From Bubalus kerabau (lineage: Eukaryota > Chordata > Mammalia > Artiodactyla > Bovidae), in contig NC_073632.1 in assembly GCF_029407905.1 (NCBI RefSeq), positions 57,212,964 through 57,276,963 of the forward strand: a DNA stretch of 64,000 nucleotides, given 5' to 3'. Shown in pieces: positions 1-13,600 of this stretch. The translations under genes were made by a program, and so were the position numbers. Numbering within the stretch: the stretch's first letter is position 1; each line of letters opens with the position of its first letter. The notes beneath the pieces were generated by a model. That model did no database searches and had not been told where the DNA came from. It saw only the letters and a list, made by a program, of their open reading frames with translations.

Positions 1-1724
1 TTTAAAGTATGGGCAGTTAATTCAATTAAACATGATATACCTACTAAGAAAACTGATTTTAGAGTATATTAGACATCCAGTTCTAAATATGTCAATTTTA
101 GTTCAGCTGATCAAATGTGCCTCTCTAAATAAATGACCAAATGAGGCAAGACATACAATCCCACAGAGGATTTAGAAATACATATATAAGGAAAGAAAAA
201 TGTGGCATATAACATGAGAGAAGAATGAACAGTTCAGTGGGAAGACAAAAAGAGATTAATTTAAGCTGGTGATCTTGTATTTCAGTAATCAACAACAACA
301 AAAAAAGTAGTAAAGGACATTTTACAAAAAAAAAAAAAGGAAGAAAGAAAAGTAAAGGACATTCCAAGAGAAAAAGAACGAGAGCATGGGCAAAGGGAAC
401 CAATTCATATATTTGAAGAATGAGAGTGTTTCTTGACCACTGAACTGTAAGGTGAAGGAAGGGCTAGGTACATAGATTTTGGTCAGAATTTAGAGGACCT
501 TAGAAGAGTAGTTCATTGATTAACTTTATAAACAGTGAATGCTGAAAATAGCACTTTCCCAAGATGAGGACTCTATAATATTTTTTTCCAATATCAATAA
601 GGTATACTTACTGGTAATTGTGGAAAAGAATGGTATAATTTGCGAGAAACTATTTGCCTCCTTCTGGTTAAATTTTAGTTTTTATGATGACAGTTAAATT
701 ATTTCTTCTTAATGGATTTGAAATTATCCACATTAAAGCATATCTTATCAAGATAAATTACTTCAGAAGGCTTACAGAGGTCACTAAATTATTTATGCCA
801 TTTCCCATTACTCTTTCATTCAGGGTTTGTAACTGAGCTAAAGGTCTTGTGTTACATATGCATATTTTTTTCATCTTATGGAGTTATTTATTTTCTTTTA
901 ATATCTTCAGTTTTTGCTGTCAGTCTTCCTTTAACCATGTATTTGTGTTAGTTTGGAAGTCAACTTTGGAAAGTGTTTATATTTTAACCTTATTCATTTT
1001 AAAAAGTAGTCACACTGATTTTCTGTGTCACAGTTAGGGAAAAGATAAGTGAAGTCATAGAAGGAAGCTGGGGTGTGCTTTCACTGGGGGAAAAAATTTA
1101 GCATCCTCTGTGCTAAGAATCTAATGGATTCTTAGCAGTTATCCATTCTGGTTTAGTTTTACTGAAAAATAAAGCCCTGTATGGGAAGTTGACTTGTGAG
1201 AACTGGAAATATAAAGTACAGGAAAACCAATTTAGATAATTTTTGTACTACGCTCTTGACTTCCTTTACCTTTTTACAGTTTAATGTTCTTTGTGCTTTT
1301 AGTGTTCTTTGAACTTCCATGTATAGAGACACTGTATCCAGTGAGTATAGTGTTGGATCCCTGATACCTTCCTTGGAGAATCCAATACTCTGTTCAGAGA
1401 ATGTGAACAAGGTGGATTATACACCTCCAGCCCTCCAGAGGCTACAGAAGCCTAAAAGCCTAGCCTCCGAGTAGAGCTCACCCTGAGAAGCCAGGTGGAA
1501 AACAATTGTTCTGATACTTGAGGAAGCAGCAAGCATCTTGTATTAATAATAAACAAGTTCAGCTCCATAACTCATGGGCTTAACCATCTACCTTCATTCA
1601 TTTCTTCAGATGAAACTCTTGTAAAAAAGCTTCTTATATTTATATTCCTTTCAAGGGAAGATTTTTTACAACTACCATTGTGTGTGTTTGCATGTGAGTT
1701 TCAGTATGAAAAAACTGGATCGTG
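1..1724. other. ASCC3 intron, no recognised element
   Basis: AT-rich intronic DNA. I see an A-rich tract near 301-360, and a short perfect hairpin at 1111-1137 with an 11-bp stem (tgctaagaatc) and a 5-nt loop. The open frames here look like chance low-complexity translations. Confidence 0.5.
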
Positions 1725-2187
1725 TTCAGTTCAGTTCAGTTCAGTCACTCAGTCGTGTCCAACTCTGCGACCCCATGAATTGCAGCACGCCAGGCCTCCC
1801 TGTCCATCACCAACTCCCGGAGTTCACTCAGACTCACGTCCATCGAGTCAGTGATGCCATCCAGCCATCTCATCCTCTGTTGTCCCCTTCTTCTCCTGCC
1901 CCCAATCCCTCCCAACATCAGAGTCTTTTCCAATGAGTCAACTCTTCGCTTGAGGTGGCCAAAGTACTGGAGTTTCAGCTTTAGCATCAGTCCTTCCAAA
2001 GAAATCCCAGGGCTGATCTCCTTCAGAATGGACTGGTTGGATCTCCTTGCAGTCCAAGGGACTCTCAAAAGTCTTCTCCAACACCACAGTTCAAAAGCAT
2101 CAATTCTTCGGCGCTCAGCTTTCTTCACAGTCCAACTCTCACATCCATACATGACCACAGGAAACACCATTGCCTTGACTAGACGTG
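1725..2187 (-). mobile_element. BovB LINE 3' end, 5'-truncated
   Basis: In + orientation it starts with the reverse-complement tail ttcagttcagttcagt and continues through the C-terminal end of the BovB (RTE-clade) ORF2 and its 3' end. A 151-aa minus-strand frame (1745-2200) still reads the LINE C-terminus, including VMYGCESWTVKKAE, so this copy is fairly young. It is truncated after the VKAMVFP segment. No clear target duplication was found. Confidence 0.9.
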
Positions 2188-2224
2188 GTGTTAGGCACAC
2201 TTTTATGTCTCTTGCTTTTTTTGC

Positions 2225-4830
2225 TTAGTGATACATCATGGAGATCTTTCAAATCAACACAGAAATATCTGATTCATTCTTTCAACAACTCCATAATATA
2301 CCCCAATGTGGACATTATTTTCATTCATTTATCCTGTCTTGATGGATACTTTTGTTGTTTCTAATTATGTTTTATTGTAAACAGTGTTACAGTAAACATT
2401 CTTGCTCATACTCTTGGCAGTTGCAACAATGTCCATTGGAAAAATTCCTGGCAGTGGAATTTATCCATCAACATGGTACATGCATTTAAAAGTTTGGCGA
2501 ATGAGTGGTCCTGAATTGCCCACTAAGGAGATTGTTCCAATTTACATTTCCTGGAACAGTAACTTCCTCCTATCTAACTGCCAGCACCGAGCAGTGTTAG
2601 AATTTTTGAGTTTATGACAGATTAAAAGGCAAAAAAGATACTTCATTATTACTTTTCCTGGCATTTCTTTATGAGTGAAACAGCATTTTTCACATTTGCT
2701 GTTTAAATTTCTTCTGTAAATTGCATGTACCATTATATGTGTTACAAACATTTTTCCTAGTTAACCTGTGATTTTGATTTATTTATGAATATTTTACCAT
2801 GATGAGATTTTTATTAGTTTTCATAGTATTTGTCTTGCTTATAAAGGCCACACCCACTTAAACATGATTTCCTCTAGCCCTTTTTAAATTTAATTTTTAA
2901 TATTTATTACTTAATCTTTGATCCATCTGGAACTTACTGCATATTGTGATGGTATTGGTTTGCATTCTCCTCGAGACCTTTCTGAGTATAATCTGAAACC
3001 TCCATATACAGAGGGCAAGGAGAGACTAAAGACCATTCTAGATTGGTGGGTCTCAGGTTTAAAAATTAAGGGAACTTATATACAAGTAGATCTCCAAACC
3101 TACCTGCTACAATTTTAAAAGTTTATATAGAAGCCTTAACGGGATTTAGTCACGTATACAGTGAACACTGCATTTCTAACTAAAGGCTGTATTCTTGGCC
3201 AGCCACTAGCATAGTGAAGGCAAGCAGAGTGCACATTTTAAGGACTGGGGAAAGGATGAGGCACCTCTGATTACCTGGGCCCAGCTCGTGGGTCAAACTG
3301 GTGATCACATCTTTTTGATGACCTGCTGAAGCAGATGAGTTTCTGAATGTCCGTGTTAAGTTGCTTCAATTGTGTATGACTTCTTGCAACCCCATGGACT
3401 ATAGCCCACCAGGCTCTTCTGTCCATGGAATTTTCCAGGCAAGAATACTGGAGTGGGTTGCTATTTCCTTCTCCAGGGCATCTTCCAGACCCAGGGATCG
3501 AACCCATGTCTCTTACGTCTCCTGCATTAGCAGGCGGGACTCCGTGTTTATTCCATTGATTATAAAATTGAATATAACATACAAAATTCTCACATTTGCC
3601 TGAGTCAGTTTCTGAGTTTTCTCTTCTATTTCCCTGAGCTTATTGACTCTTCTCTGGTATTAAACTATTTTACTTATCCTATTTTTATAGTATTTTTCAT
3701 GTGTTTGGGGTAAGCATCCTCATTATTCTTCAATTTTAGAATTTTTTTTCCTGGATAAATATACAGGTATACTTTTTAGGATGTACTTCAGTATCACTTC
3801 CAAGAAATGATGTTTACCTTTTAGTTAAGTTAATATATTGATTTACAGATTACATTAGTGAGAATTGATATTTTTATCAAATCAGGTTTTTCCAACTCAA
3901 AAACAAAGCATATGATTTCAGTTGTTGAATATCCTTTGGCAGTGTTATGATGATTTCTTCATGTAGAGTTCTACCTATTTCTTGCTTTTTTCTGTTTTTG
4001 ATGGCTTTTATAGATGTGATATTTTCTTCCCTTTTATTTTCTAACAAGTTATTGTTTATACATAGAAACACTTGTTTAAAATATTGATTTGGGGGACTGT
4101 CACCTTTCTGAATTCAGTCATTAGTAGTTTTTAATTAGTTCTCAATTTTCTAAGTAAATGTTTATTTCATCTGCAACTAATAATTGGTTTGACTTCTTCT
4201 GTTCTAGTATTTCTACTTTTTATTATTTTCTCATGTCCAATTCCATTGTTTAAGACATTGGTTAGCTGATGTAAACAACTTTGCCTTGTTTCTAACTTTA
4301 ATAGATACACTCCTAATGTTTTATGATTCAGTGTGATTTAAAATCAATATTGTCACCTCTGCTCATTAAGATTGAATGTGGTCTTTTGTGAGCTTTCAGT
4401 GCCTTTAGATCAGCTATGTTCTTTTTCCTTTGACTCATTCATCAGCATGTTCATATAAATATATTTATAGGTATAGATAGTGCCTTGCCTTCTGGGGTTT
4501 GATGTACTTAGTTGTGATATGTTGTTTTAATGCATTGGCGAATTCTATTTTCCAAAGCTCTTTACTGTTTGGTTTAATATTCTTAAGAGATATTTCTCTA
4601 TTGTATTCTGTTTTCTGCTGCTTTATCAGGTTTTCCTATCAGTGCTATTACACTGTCTCTGTAAGATTAATTTTTAGACTTCTATTTCTGTGCTCTAAGG
4701 TCCCTAACTAACATTAGAATTAATTTGTTTTTAAAAAGGATGAAAACCTAAATGTTGGACAGCCTTTAAATTTTCTTCCATTGCTCTTATTACAATTTTC
4801 TATCAGTTTTAATATAAATGTTAGTCACAT
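2225..4830 (-). mobile_element. old L1 (L1M-type) remnants, antisense
   Basis: The left part (2225-2960) follows the antisense of old L1 3' ORF2/UTR (phrases like ttgatggatacttttgttg and taatctttgatccatctgg). The right part (3552-4830) is degraded T-rich antisense ORF2-like sequence. It is interrupted by a Bov-tA SINE at 3349-3551. The assignment is from remembered L1 phrasing; edges are approximate and 2960-3348 may be unrelated. Confidence 0.5.
3349..3551 (-). mobile_element. Bov-tA SINE
   Basis: tRNA-Glu-derived ruminant SINE in antisense: cccatggactatagcccacc, ccaggcaagaatactggagt and gggatcgaaccc (B-box region) in order. It is flanked by the short direct repeat tccgtgtt at both ends. 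Confidence 0.88.
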
Positions 4831-4861
4831 ATTTTCCTAGAGCAGATCAGGGGGTCTGATC

Positions 4862-5050
4862 TACCAGGGGCTGTAGGAGGGGAGGGTTTAACTATAAAGA
4901 AATAATAAGAGAATTTGAGGGGGTGTGTAAAGGAACTGTTTGTATCATTATTATGGTAGTTACACAGTTTGAACACATACTAAAGTTCATAGAACGGTAC
5001 ACCAAAAGTGAAAAGATAATTTGACTATAGGATAATTTTTTAAATAAGGT
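4862..5050 (+). mobile_element. L1 3' UTR fragment (old)
   Basis: Sense-strand L1M 3'-end wording: ccaggggctgtaggagggg, then ggaactgtttgtatc, then a gttacacagtttgaacacat-like block ending in an A/T-rich tail. Confidence 0.55.
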
Positions 5051-5884
5051 TTTAAAGCATACTTATCCCTGGATCTCTTTCCCAAGATTTCTCATTTATT
5101 TCCACTGTGAACTAGGCTAGATCAAAAACAGCAGATTCAGGTTCAAAGATAGTTGAGAAAGACCAACCCAGTCTTAATTTAAGATTGTTGTCACTTCAGG
5201 TCTCTACTGAAGTAATATAATTTAAAAAAGCAACAGCACAGAATATCAGCGAGAATAGAGACAAAGCAGAAGTGACCCCTGGGACCTCTTGGTTGCTTAC
5301 AGAGACCAGGCTGGTTGAACCCACCTGGTCAGGGCGGGAGGTGCTGTGTCAGCACCCCATGAGCCATCTACTACCTTCTAGGAATATTCTGCACCACAGT
5401 TCCATATTTCCAGGTTCAGCTTCTTACAGTGTCATGGTGTCACAAGTCAAGGCTTAACTCAACAGGACTTTGACTAAAATCTGCATTTATAACAAGCCTA
5501 TCAAGATATTCCAGTTCAGGAGTCCACAAACAACAGATGCACCCAAAAGAGCCATCCAGCGGTATGATTTGTTCTGAATGTCTCTAAGCAGTATTTTTCA
5601 GTTTCCTCTGTTAGCTCTGAATGTTCACTCATGAATGTTAGGGAAGAAATGAAGTAGGTAAAATGTTTTTCTTTTTCTACCTTGACCTCGCGAAGGAGCT
5701 TTGTTAGATACTAGCAAATACTCCATAACACGGAGACCGAAATACTCCATAACATGGAGCCTGTATTTGTGAGATTGACATTAACACATCTAAAAGGATT
5801 AAAGTTAAGGCAATATGATCCTTAACTTAAGGCCAGTGTAGCTAATCATAAAGTGTGCATATAAAATTATTTGTAAGAGGCTGA
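5051..5884. other. intron, unassigned; short direct repeat
   Basis: No family recognised. A 20-nt unit (aaatactccataacaYggag) occurs at 5716-5735 and 5740-5759 with one mismatch. GC is higher at 5270-5430 than in the surroundings. Confidence 0.4.
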
Positions 5885-5897
5885 CCACACTGCACAA

Positions 5898-6200
5898 AAA
5901 TGAATACCCTCCCCATGGACTCTGTGGGAGAGGGAGAGGGTGGGAAGATTTGGGAGAATGGCATTGAAACATGTAAAATATCATGTATGAAACGAGTTGC
6001 CAGTCCAGGTTCGATGCACAATACTGGATGCTTGGGGCTAGTGCACTGGGACGACCCAGAGGGATGGTATGGGGAGGGAGGATGGAGGAGGGTTCAGGGT
6101 GGGGAACATATGTATACCTGTGGCAGATTCATTTTGATATTTGGCAAAACTAATACAATTATGTAAAGTTTAAAAATAAAATAAAATTTAAAAAAAAAGA
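5898..6200 (+). mobile_element. L1_BT-type 3' end
   Basis: 3' UTR of the bovine young L1: gggagagggagagggtggga, agggatggtatggggaggga, then gcagattcattttgatattt, ending in a mixed A-rich tail at about 6198. It is 5'-truncated. Its last ~80 nt are nearly identical to the second copy at 22856-23005. No clear target duplication seen. Confidence 0.75.
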
Positions 6201-6785
6201 TAAATCTTTTTGTGTATATATTTCCAAGTTGTTATTTACTTGGCTGGCCACTAGATGGTGCGGTTTGTTAATTTATTCTCTTCCATTTTATATTCGAAGC
6301 AGATTTCATGGCGTGCGGTTTTCACAGATCATTTTCTTAATTATTATTAACTTAGACGTTTCCGATTTTAAGAGATAGTCAGTGTGATGAGGTCACTGCT
6401 AGAACCCCGTTCCCTGCCAGTGTAGTGCACCTTACATAAAAACTATGGAAAACACTCAAGCTATCGAGATGCTGATCCTGAAATTTTCAGAGCAACAGCA
6501 AACAAGCACAGGATGTGGAGCCCAAACAGAAATTTTGAGCACTTATGTTAGTCTTTAACTTTGCTGAAAAAATGTCTCCATTGTACGATGAGCTATCAGT
6601 GAATTTTAAAAGATTTGCTGTAGCACTTACACAAATTACAGATAAGTGGACCAGACCCCACATCTGAGCTCAGACCAGGCCAAAGACCAGCCCTCAGAAG
6701 CGGGTTAGTATATTCAGGGCAGATGTACAGTTGAGGAGATAAGACAGGTGGCTGGTGCCCTCCTGTCAGAGATCAGCAGGAACAC
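6201..6785. other. intron, non-repeat, CpG-retaining segment
   Basis: No repeat recognised. Several CpGs cluster between 6260 and 6470 in an otherwise CpG-poor intron, and a CTCF-like core lies at its left edge (6248-6260). Confidence 0.35.
6248..6260 (+). promoter_or_regulatory. candidate CTCF-like motif
   Basis: ccactagatggtg matches the CTCF core CCASYAGRKGGCR except T for C at position 12. Sequence match only; occupancy unknown. Confidence 0.25.
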
Positions 6786-6789
6786 AGGT

Positions 6790-7080
6790 GTGAGGAGGAG
6801 CACAGCTGGGCTTATTGGCTCATTATCATGAGAAGGAGGGCATGACCAGCCGAACCAGGGGCATCTCAGTAAGGGGGAGAGGTTTCCAAGGCAGTGAGTC
6901 TAGAACAGACAGTGTGAAGACCTCAAGGCAGGTGTGGATTTGTTAAAAAAAAAAAAAAAGACCTTAGAGAAAAAGCCAGTATTTGTGTCTGGCATGAGTA
7001 AGTGAGGTTCGGGGATGGGAATGATTTTTGTAGGACTCTGACCTTTACTCTGAATGAGTTGAAACCCACTGAGAATTATG
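6790..7080 (-). repeat. ancient L2-like remnant
   Basis: Degraded sequence with phrases such as gacctttactctgaatgagt followed by gaaacccactgagaatt, resembling the L2-like family also seen at 48686-50660. An A-tract lies at 6944-6959. Family and edges are uncertain. Confidence 0.35.
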
Positions 7081-7411
7081 CTTGCTTTTAATATACTTCT
7101 TTTGGAAGAATACAAAAGGTAATACTGATTGATTACAGGAAGAGGATACCTGAATGAAAGAAACACTTGATTTTAACTTCTTTCCTTTTGGATTTTGTGC
7201 CATGTTCAAGGTTACCTATTTTTTAAGATAGCTGAAATATAATTTTAAGTGATCTTGTATAACACATTATATACTAAAACTTAGTAAGACCTTAAGATGC
7301 TTAACAATAATTCTGTGCTCTCTTTGATAAACTTATTCAGGAGACATGCTAAATAACAATTGCTTTTAAATGCTAAATAACACTTTTATGTTTTGTTGCT
7401 TTCTACTCTAG

Positions 7412-7603
7412 GTGCAAAAGTCAAGAAATAGACAAGTACGAGAATTATTTCCAGATGGTTTTAGTATTCATCACGCAGGCATGCTTCGGCAGGACAGAAA
7501 TTTGGTTGAAAGCTTGTTTTCTAATGGGCATATCAAAGTCCTAGTCTGTACGGCTACATTAGCCTGGGGTGTCAATCTTCCTGCTCATGCTGTTATTATT
7601 AAG
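7412..7603 (+). CDS. ASCC3: ASCC3 exon: cassette 1 RecA2, motifs IV-V
   Basis: Window residues 1-64, phase 0 at both ends (192 nt). The acceptor follows ..ctctag and the donor is AAG|gtgaga. It carries the HHAGM motif, then TATLAWGVNLPAH, the motif V that contacts nucleic acid and couples ATP hydrolysis in Ski2-like helicases. It begins at a Val codon preceded by a pyrimidine-rich tract, so the apparent Met earlier in the same reading frame is not a gene start. Confidence 0.96.
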
Positions 7604-10600
7604 GTGAGAGCTTACCTTCCTTTTTGCATGGATTTGAGATATCTTAAAACAAACCTGTGGGTTGATTTATTTAGAAAATTATTGTGATTTGGCTGCTTCA
7701 GTGACTTTGAATGTTATTCATATAAGGTCAGAATTATTTTCTCCAAAAGAATCTAGTTTATATTGTGAAAATTTAACTCTATCACAGATAATGAAAGGAT
7801 TAGTTAAAGTACACTTTTGAGATCTTGCCATATTTGCCTAATTTCAGTATTCAAGTCATCAGGATTATATTTGTGTGTGTTTATGTAAATTTTTATTAAC
7901 TTTCCCTCATCTAGGGAACACAAATATATGCTGCAAAAAGAGGCTCCTTTGTTGACCTTGGAATTTTAGATGTCATGCAGATATTTGGTCGAGCCGGAAG
8001 ACCACAATTTGACAAATTTGGAGAAGGAATCATCATAACAACCCATGATAAACTCAGCCATTACCTCTCTTTGCTCACTCAACAAAACCCAATTGAGAGC
8101 CAGTTTCTGGAAAGCCTTGCAGATAATCTAAATGCAGAGGTAAGAGCTAATAAGCAAAAGGTTGGAATGGAATCATCAGCTTCAAGAAAGACTAAGAAAA
8201 ATAAAGGTTGAGTTGATTGCTGTTTTGTAATATTTAATAATACATTTTATTTCATACACAGTCATGAGACACAAGAGGTGGAATGGTGATATCCTTGATT
8301 AGATCAGAGCAATATAAAATGCAAATGAGAACTGATAACTCATTGCTAAAAGACTGCTTTTAAGTCACAAGGTTTTGTGAAAGGACAGAAATCTAACCAC
8401 AGCTATACAAACTAAGGAAATAGTAATAAAAAAACTGTGTTCATACAAACTTTTATAAAGTTTATTATGAAGTATTTTATAAAGTTTTTATAAGGTTAAT
8501 AAAGCTCTTCTGTTTTAGCTCATTTGATTAACTTTGTTATAGAAAATATGATTGCTTAAATTGAGCTACAGAATTATAATTTATTTCATTATGATGTGTT
8601 TTTGTGTTCAGACTTAACTAGCAGACCCTGGAACCCTAGGTAACATCTTAACTGGTAAAGAGGATAAACATTCTAAATTTAAGAACCTGTGTGTCAAACA
8701 ATCAAACGAGTTTTCGCTGTTCTTATGGCATTTTTTATTGTTGTGCTGTCACTCAACACTTTTCTGTCTCTACATCCCTTCTTACTATTCAAGTTGACTC
8801 AGTTTTTGAAAGTAGGTGGAATATAACTATTAAATACATGAATAAGTGAAATATTTGAAGTATTGTAGAAATTTCACTTAGATCTATTGATCTTATCTAC
8901 AAGTCTTTTTAGAGGATGGAACACACACAGTATGCAATTCCTCTGTTAAGGAGTATATAGTCCAGAATGGGAGAAAAAGATACAAAAATACAGCACAGTA
9001 GTGTTGGTAGGTAATAAAGTTCTAAAGAAGGATTCAGTAGAAGGAGAAAACACCTTTGGCCCCAGCATATCAAGAAAGGCTTTGTTCATGAAGGTGATAA
9101 AACTTGATCTGGGTTCAGAAAGTTAGGTAAGGGTTAGAAGATCCAGTTGGAAGTTAGAAAAAAATCAGGAAAGATGCTTGTTTCTCGCAGCAAAATTGTA
9201 AGAAAATAAAAAAAATTAGAAAATTAATTATGATGTTGGGATTGTCTCCAAAAGAAATACTATAACTCAATTTTTATCCTCATTGCCTACTATAATGGCA
9301 TGGTTTTAATAATTATGTCTTGGGTCACTAGGATCTATGATAGAATAGTCTGTTGTACAAAGATAGTAATAGTAGCAATGGACTGAGGATGTGCCAACCT
9401 ACTGGGTACTTTTTGTATATTCTCTCAGTACTGATGCTCAGGAGAGATTGTTCTCAGAGAGATAGATAACTGGCCCAAAGCTCATTCAGGTACTAATTTT
9501 TGAAACTAGTACTGTTCAAACTCAAGTCTTTTTAACTACAAAAATAGTCTTTTTATTATAGCCTAGATTTCAATTATATAAAATGTGGTAAGTTAAAAAT
9601 GAATACATTTCTCTATATTAATTAACCTTCTATTTGCCACCTTCTGAGACCAGGACTAAATATTTTCCAAAATGGCAGTAATCATTTCTCTTAATTACAA
9701 TAAAAAGCAAGACTATTTTATATAATGTTTCTAGAAAAGCATATTAAGAAAGCCTACATCTTTGTAAACTTAGAATTATTTTCCCTGATAGCTTTTTATA
9801 AGTGGTAGACACCAAATAGTGATGCTTTTATGCAAAAGACACAGATGAGTAACTCTTGTCCTCAGGAATTCTTTTTCTTATGGACTATAAAATTCCATCA
9901 TCAGTGAAACTATTTGGTCAATTCCTGAGAAATTAAAAATGAATTGTAGCCCACAGATTTACCTCATATTCATAAACTACTTATTAGTGTTTGTCATTTT
10001 CAGAAATGTCAACTGTCTGGAACCGTAATTCCATTTAATACTATAAATAACATTCAAATAACAAAACATATACCTTGAAATTTTTCACTAATATAGTGAA
10101 GTATAGCCATTGCTAAATTTTCTTCATCTTATTTTGTCTACCAGACTAGTTCCCAATTAAAGTAAATTTTCTTCTTAAGGAAACAAATTCCCTTAAATTA
10201 TAATTTGAATGTGAAATTAAATTTGGTAATCTGTGGAAGCCAAGTGTGAAATTAGTTTATACAATGAATGTGTGCTGTGCTCTCAAGGTAATGAGTTTTT
10301 CAGTCTTTAGATTCCCAAAATCTTTGCCGGACTGTATAGCAGCAATGATCAACACCAAGGTCATGTTAGATTAGGAATGTTGCCCAGACTGCTATCCTTG
10401 ATAACACTAGTTTAGAAGAACTGGAGAAAGTATTCTATCAAGCAGTCATTTTAATGCAGACATTTTATGAGGCATCTTTGCTAATTGATCCCTAATCGGG
10501 CTGACCGCCTTATGCTAACTAATGCCAAAAGGTCAGAAGTTCTGGCCCTATATATACCATTTCATTCTGCTCTGTTAGAAACACTGAAGCATGTTTGAGG

Positions 10601-13600
10601 CTTATGAAAATTTATTCAGCAGACATGACTGGGTACCTCGTCTGTGCCAGTGCCCTGTGGTCCATACTTTAAAATGTATTAATCTTTCTGTAAGTGTACA
10701 TACATTCTTTGTACAGAGTTCCTCGCATCTACACAGCAGTGCATGTGCATATGCATGCTCAGTCATGTCTGACTCTTTGTGACCGCATGGACTCTAGACC
10801 CCTGGCTCCTCTGTCTATCATCCTCTGTCCATCTCCGCAGGGTATAATACAAGCACCTTGTCTTTGGATTTATGGCCTCAGTAGCCTGACATCTTCCCAG
10901 TTCTGACTCTGGTTACTTTCCAGTACAGCTCTTCTGCTCTAGATAGGCTCTCAGTCTATTTGCTTCACCTGTACAGCACTCATCTTCCCATGTTTAAATT
11001 AGGAATAGTGTCACTAGATTGTTGTGAAAAGCTAACACACACCTGTGCCAAGTTGTTATTCAGTACAAGATGATACCACTTATATTACTTCATAGTCCCT
11101 TTATGCTCAGCCCCAATTATACTTGCTACCCACACAAATTTTAGTGGAATAAATAAACAAATAGTGGTATAAATGTTGTTTGCATACATGTACTAGAGGG
11201 ATTTGTGTATGCATATGTATTTATCTAAATATGATTATTACATTTGCTTGTTTAGTTTTATTTTATTTCAACTAGCTTTTTAAAAAGTACATACAAATAA
11301 ACAAGATAACTGTAATGAATAAAGTTCAAGTAGATAAATCAGATACAAAATGATACTTTGAGCCTTCTAAATTACCAAAGTTAAAATAGATTATTTTTTT
11401 CCTCTTTTACTTAGCACTTAAATCTCTGTTACACTATATACTAATGGCACTTTTATAAGTTATACATGTTAGGTGTTTATCTTTAAAAGCATTTTTGAAT
11501 ACATATTGTGTCCTAGGCACTGTGGATAATGGTTTCATAGATGTCATCTTAACTAGTTACATGTATCTCACCTAAGGGACTACAGAACTTCTTAAGACAA
11601 GGCACCAGGCTATATTTATTGCCATATCCATTGTACTTGACTTACTGGCTTCTTGTATGATTATTGGGATGAATGAATAAATTTCAGAGAGATACTATGA
11701 AAAATACTTGTTCTATATAAGCCTCCTGTCAGATCAGATCAGTAGCTATTGCTGCTGCTAAGTCGCTTCAGTCATGTCCAACTCTGTGCGACCCCATGGA
11801 CGGCAGCCCACCAGGCTCTCCCGTCCCTGGGATTCTCCAGGCAAGAACACTGGAATGGGTTGCCATTTCCTTCTCCAGTGCATGAAAGTGAAAAGTGAAA
11901 GTGAAATCGCTCAGTCGTGTCCAACTCTTAGCGACCCCATGGTCTGCAGCCTACCAGGCTCCTCCAGCCATGGATTTTCCAGGCAAGAGTACTGGAGTTG
12001 GGTGCCATTGCCTTCTCCAAGTAGCTACTAGGAGACCACACATATTTGCAAGTAAATTTTTATTGTTGTCACTAGGTGGCATTCAAGGATTAATCTTACA
12101 GTATGATGTACCATCATAAATTTACATTCGTTTTTCTGAGTAGTCTTTTCCTTTTTGGTAAACATTTGAAAGACTTGTATTACTTGATCCAGGTTTTGCT
12201 ACCTACTTGGTCTTTTCCTTTATTCTTATCAGTGCCCAGCAACAGCTAATTACCAATTATTGTTAATTTACTCTCTGATTTTGAAAGTAATATGAAGTTT
12301 ATTTTATTTTTTATAAAATTTTCTACTCAGGAGTTGTGTGATGTTATTTTCAAATATCTATAAATGATAAGGGAATTGATACAATCCAACTCAAATAATA
12401 GAATTAAAAATGGAGAATGCTGTAGGATATCTTGCCATATTATCTAACTAGTTTCCTTTGCCTAAGCAGACTAAAAAATGTTTAACTGTGATGTTTGTAA
12501 ATATTTAGGAAGTCTTGTAGAACTCACTCCTTAGGTAAATTTTAATTCTTGTTACACTTTGTTTTGTAGAAAGTCTTACAGTTCACATTTTAATAAATGC
12601 ATATGTTTACTTATACTGTGGTCAATTTTAGTCATTAGTTAATATGTAATGTAAATTTATTTGTTCTTTCCAGCTTTATGGAGTTATAATTGACATGACA
12701 TTGTAAGTTTAATGTTATACAGTGCAATAATTTGACACACATATGTATTTGTGAAATGTTCACCCCATAAAGTTAGTAAACACTTCTTCACCTCATGTAA
12801 TGACCATTTTGTCTGTTGTTATGTTGAGAGCACTAAAGCTTTACTCTCGTATCAACTTTCACATATAGAGTACAATAGGATTACCTATAGTCATGATGCT
12901 ATATATTAGATCCCCAGAGCTTACTCATGTGCCTGAAAATTTGTACCCTTTAACCAACATCTCATTTTCCTTACCCCTCAACTCCTGGCTACCACCATTC
13001 TGCTGTTTATGAATTTGGTTTTTTTAGATTCTGTATATAAAGGAGATCATACAGTATTGTCTTCCTCTGACATATATCAAGATAGTGTAATTTTTTTAAA
13101 AGATAGTCAGCATCTGCCTTGTCATTTATTTAGTTTTGGTCATTTATTTAAGGATGAATAGTATGATATAATACTATAATGGTATTAAATTGCTATATGT
13201 CATCTCCAACTAAATAAAGATAGCTAAGCCTACACATACTTACTTTACAAAATTAATTATGCAGAATGTAAATTATAATATGAGAATAAAGCAAACATTA
13301 ATGGTTATATTTTCTTTAATATTTTATACTAAAATAACAGGATTCATTTTTCCTTCTTGTCTTCTAAAATTTGGTTATTTAGGGTGGAGACCATCAGTTA
13401 TCCTTTGATTAAAGTATTACGATGTAAAAATTTTTTCAGCCACAAATTCAGGAAAAATTATTCAAATCTGAAGTGGCATAACTTGGATAAATTTGTTAAT
13501 TAAAATGAACACTCTAAATAGAAGCAAAATGACTACCTATAGATCCAGTGTCTAAAAAAATGTATTTTTAAGATTTTTCACTGCAGTTCTGTGTTAAGAT

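Noticed and set aside
1111..1137. Short hairpin as a microRNA precursor
   Set aside because: An 11-bp stem with a 5-nt loop is too short for a pre-miRNA, and no longer pairing extends from it.
1745..2200. 151-aa minus-strand frame as a host gene
   Set aside because: It reads the C-terminus of BovB ORF2; the flanking tail and truncation identify a retrotransposon fragment.
7975..8211. 78-aa ORF as a small gene or alternative terminal exon
   Set aside because: It is the 3' part of the 7915-8139 ASCC3 exon read through its donor into 24 intronic codons. There is a good gtaaga donor and no nearby strong polyadenylation context that I trust.
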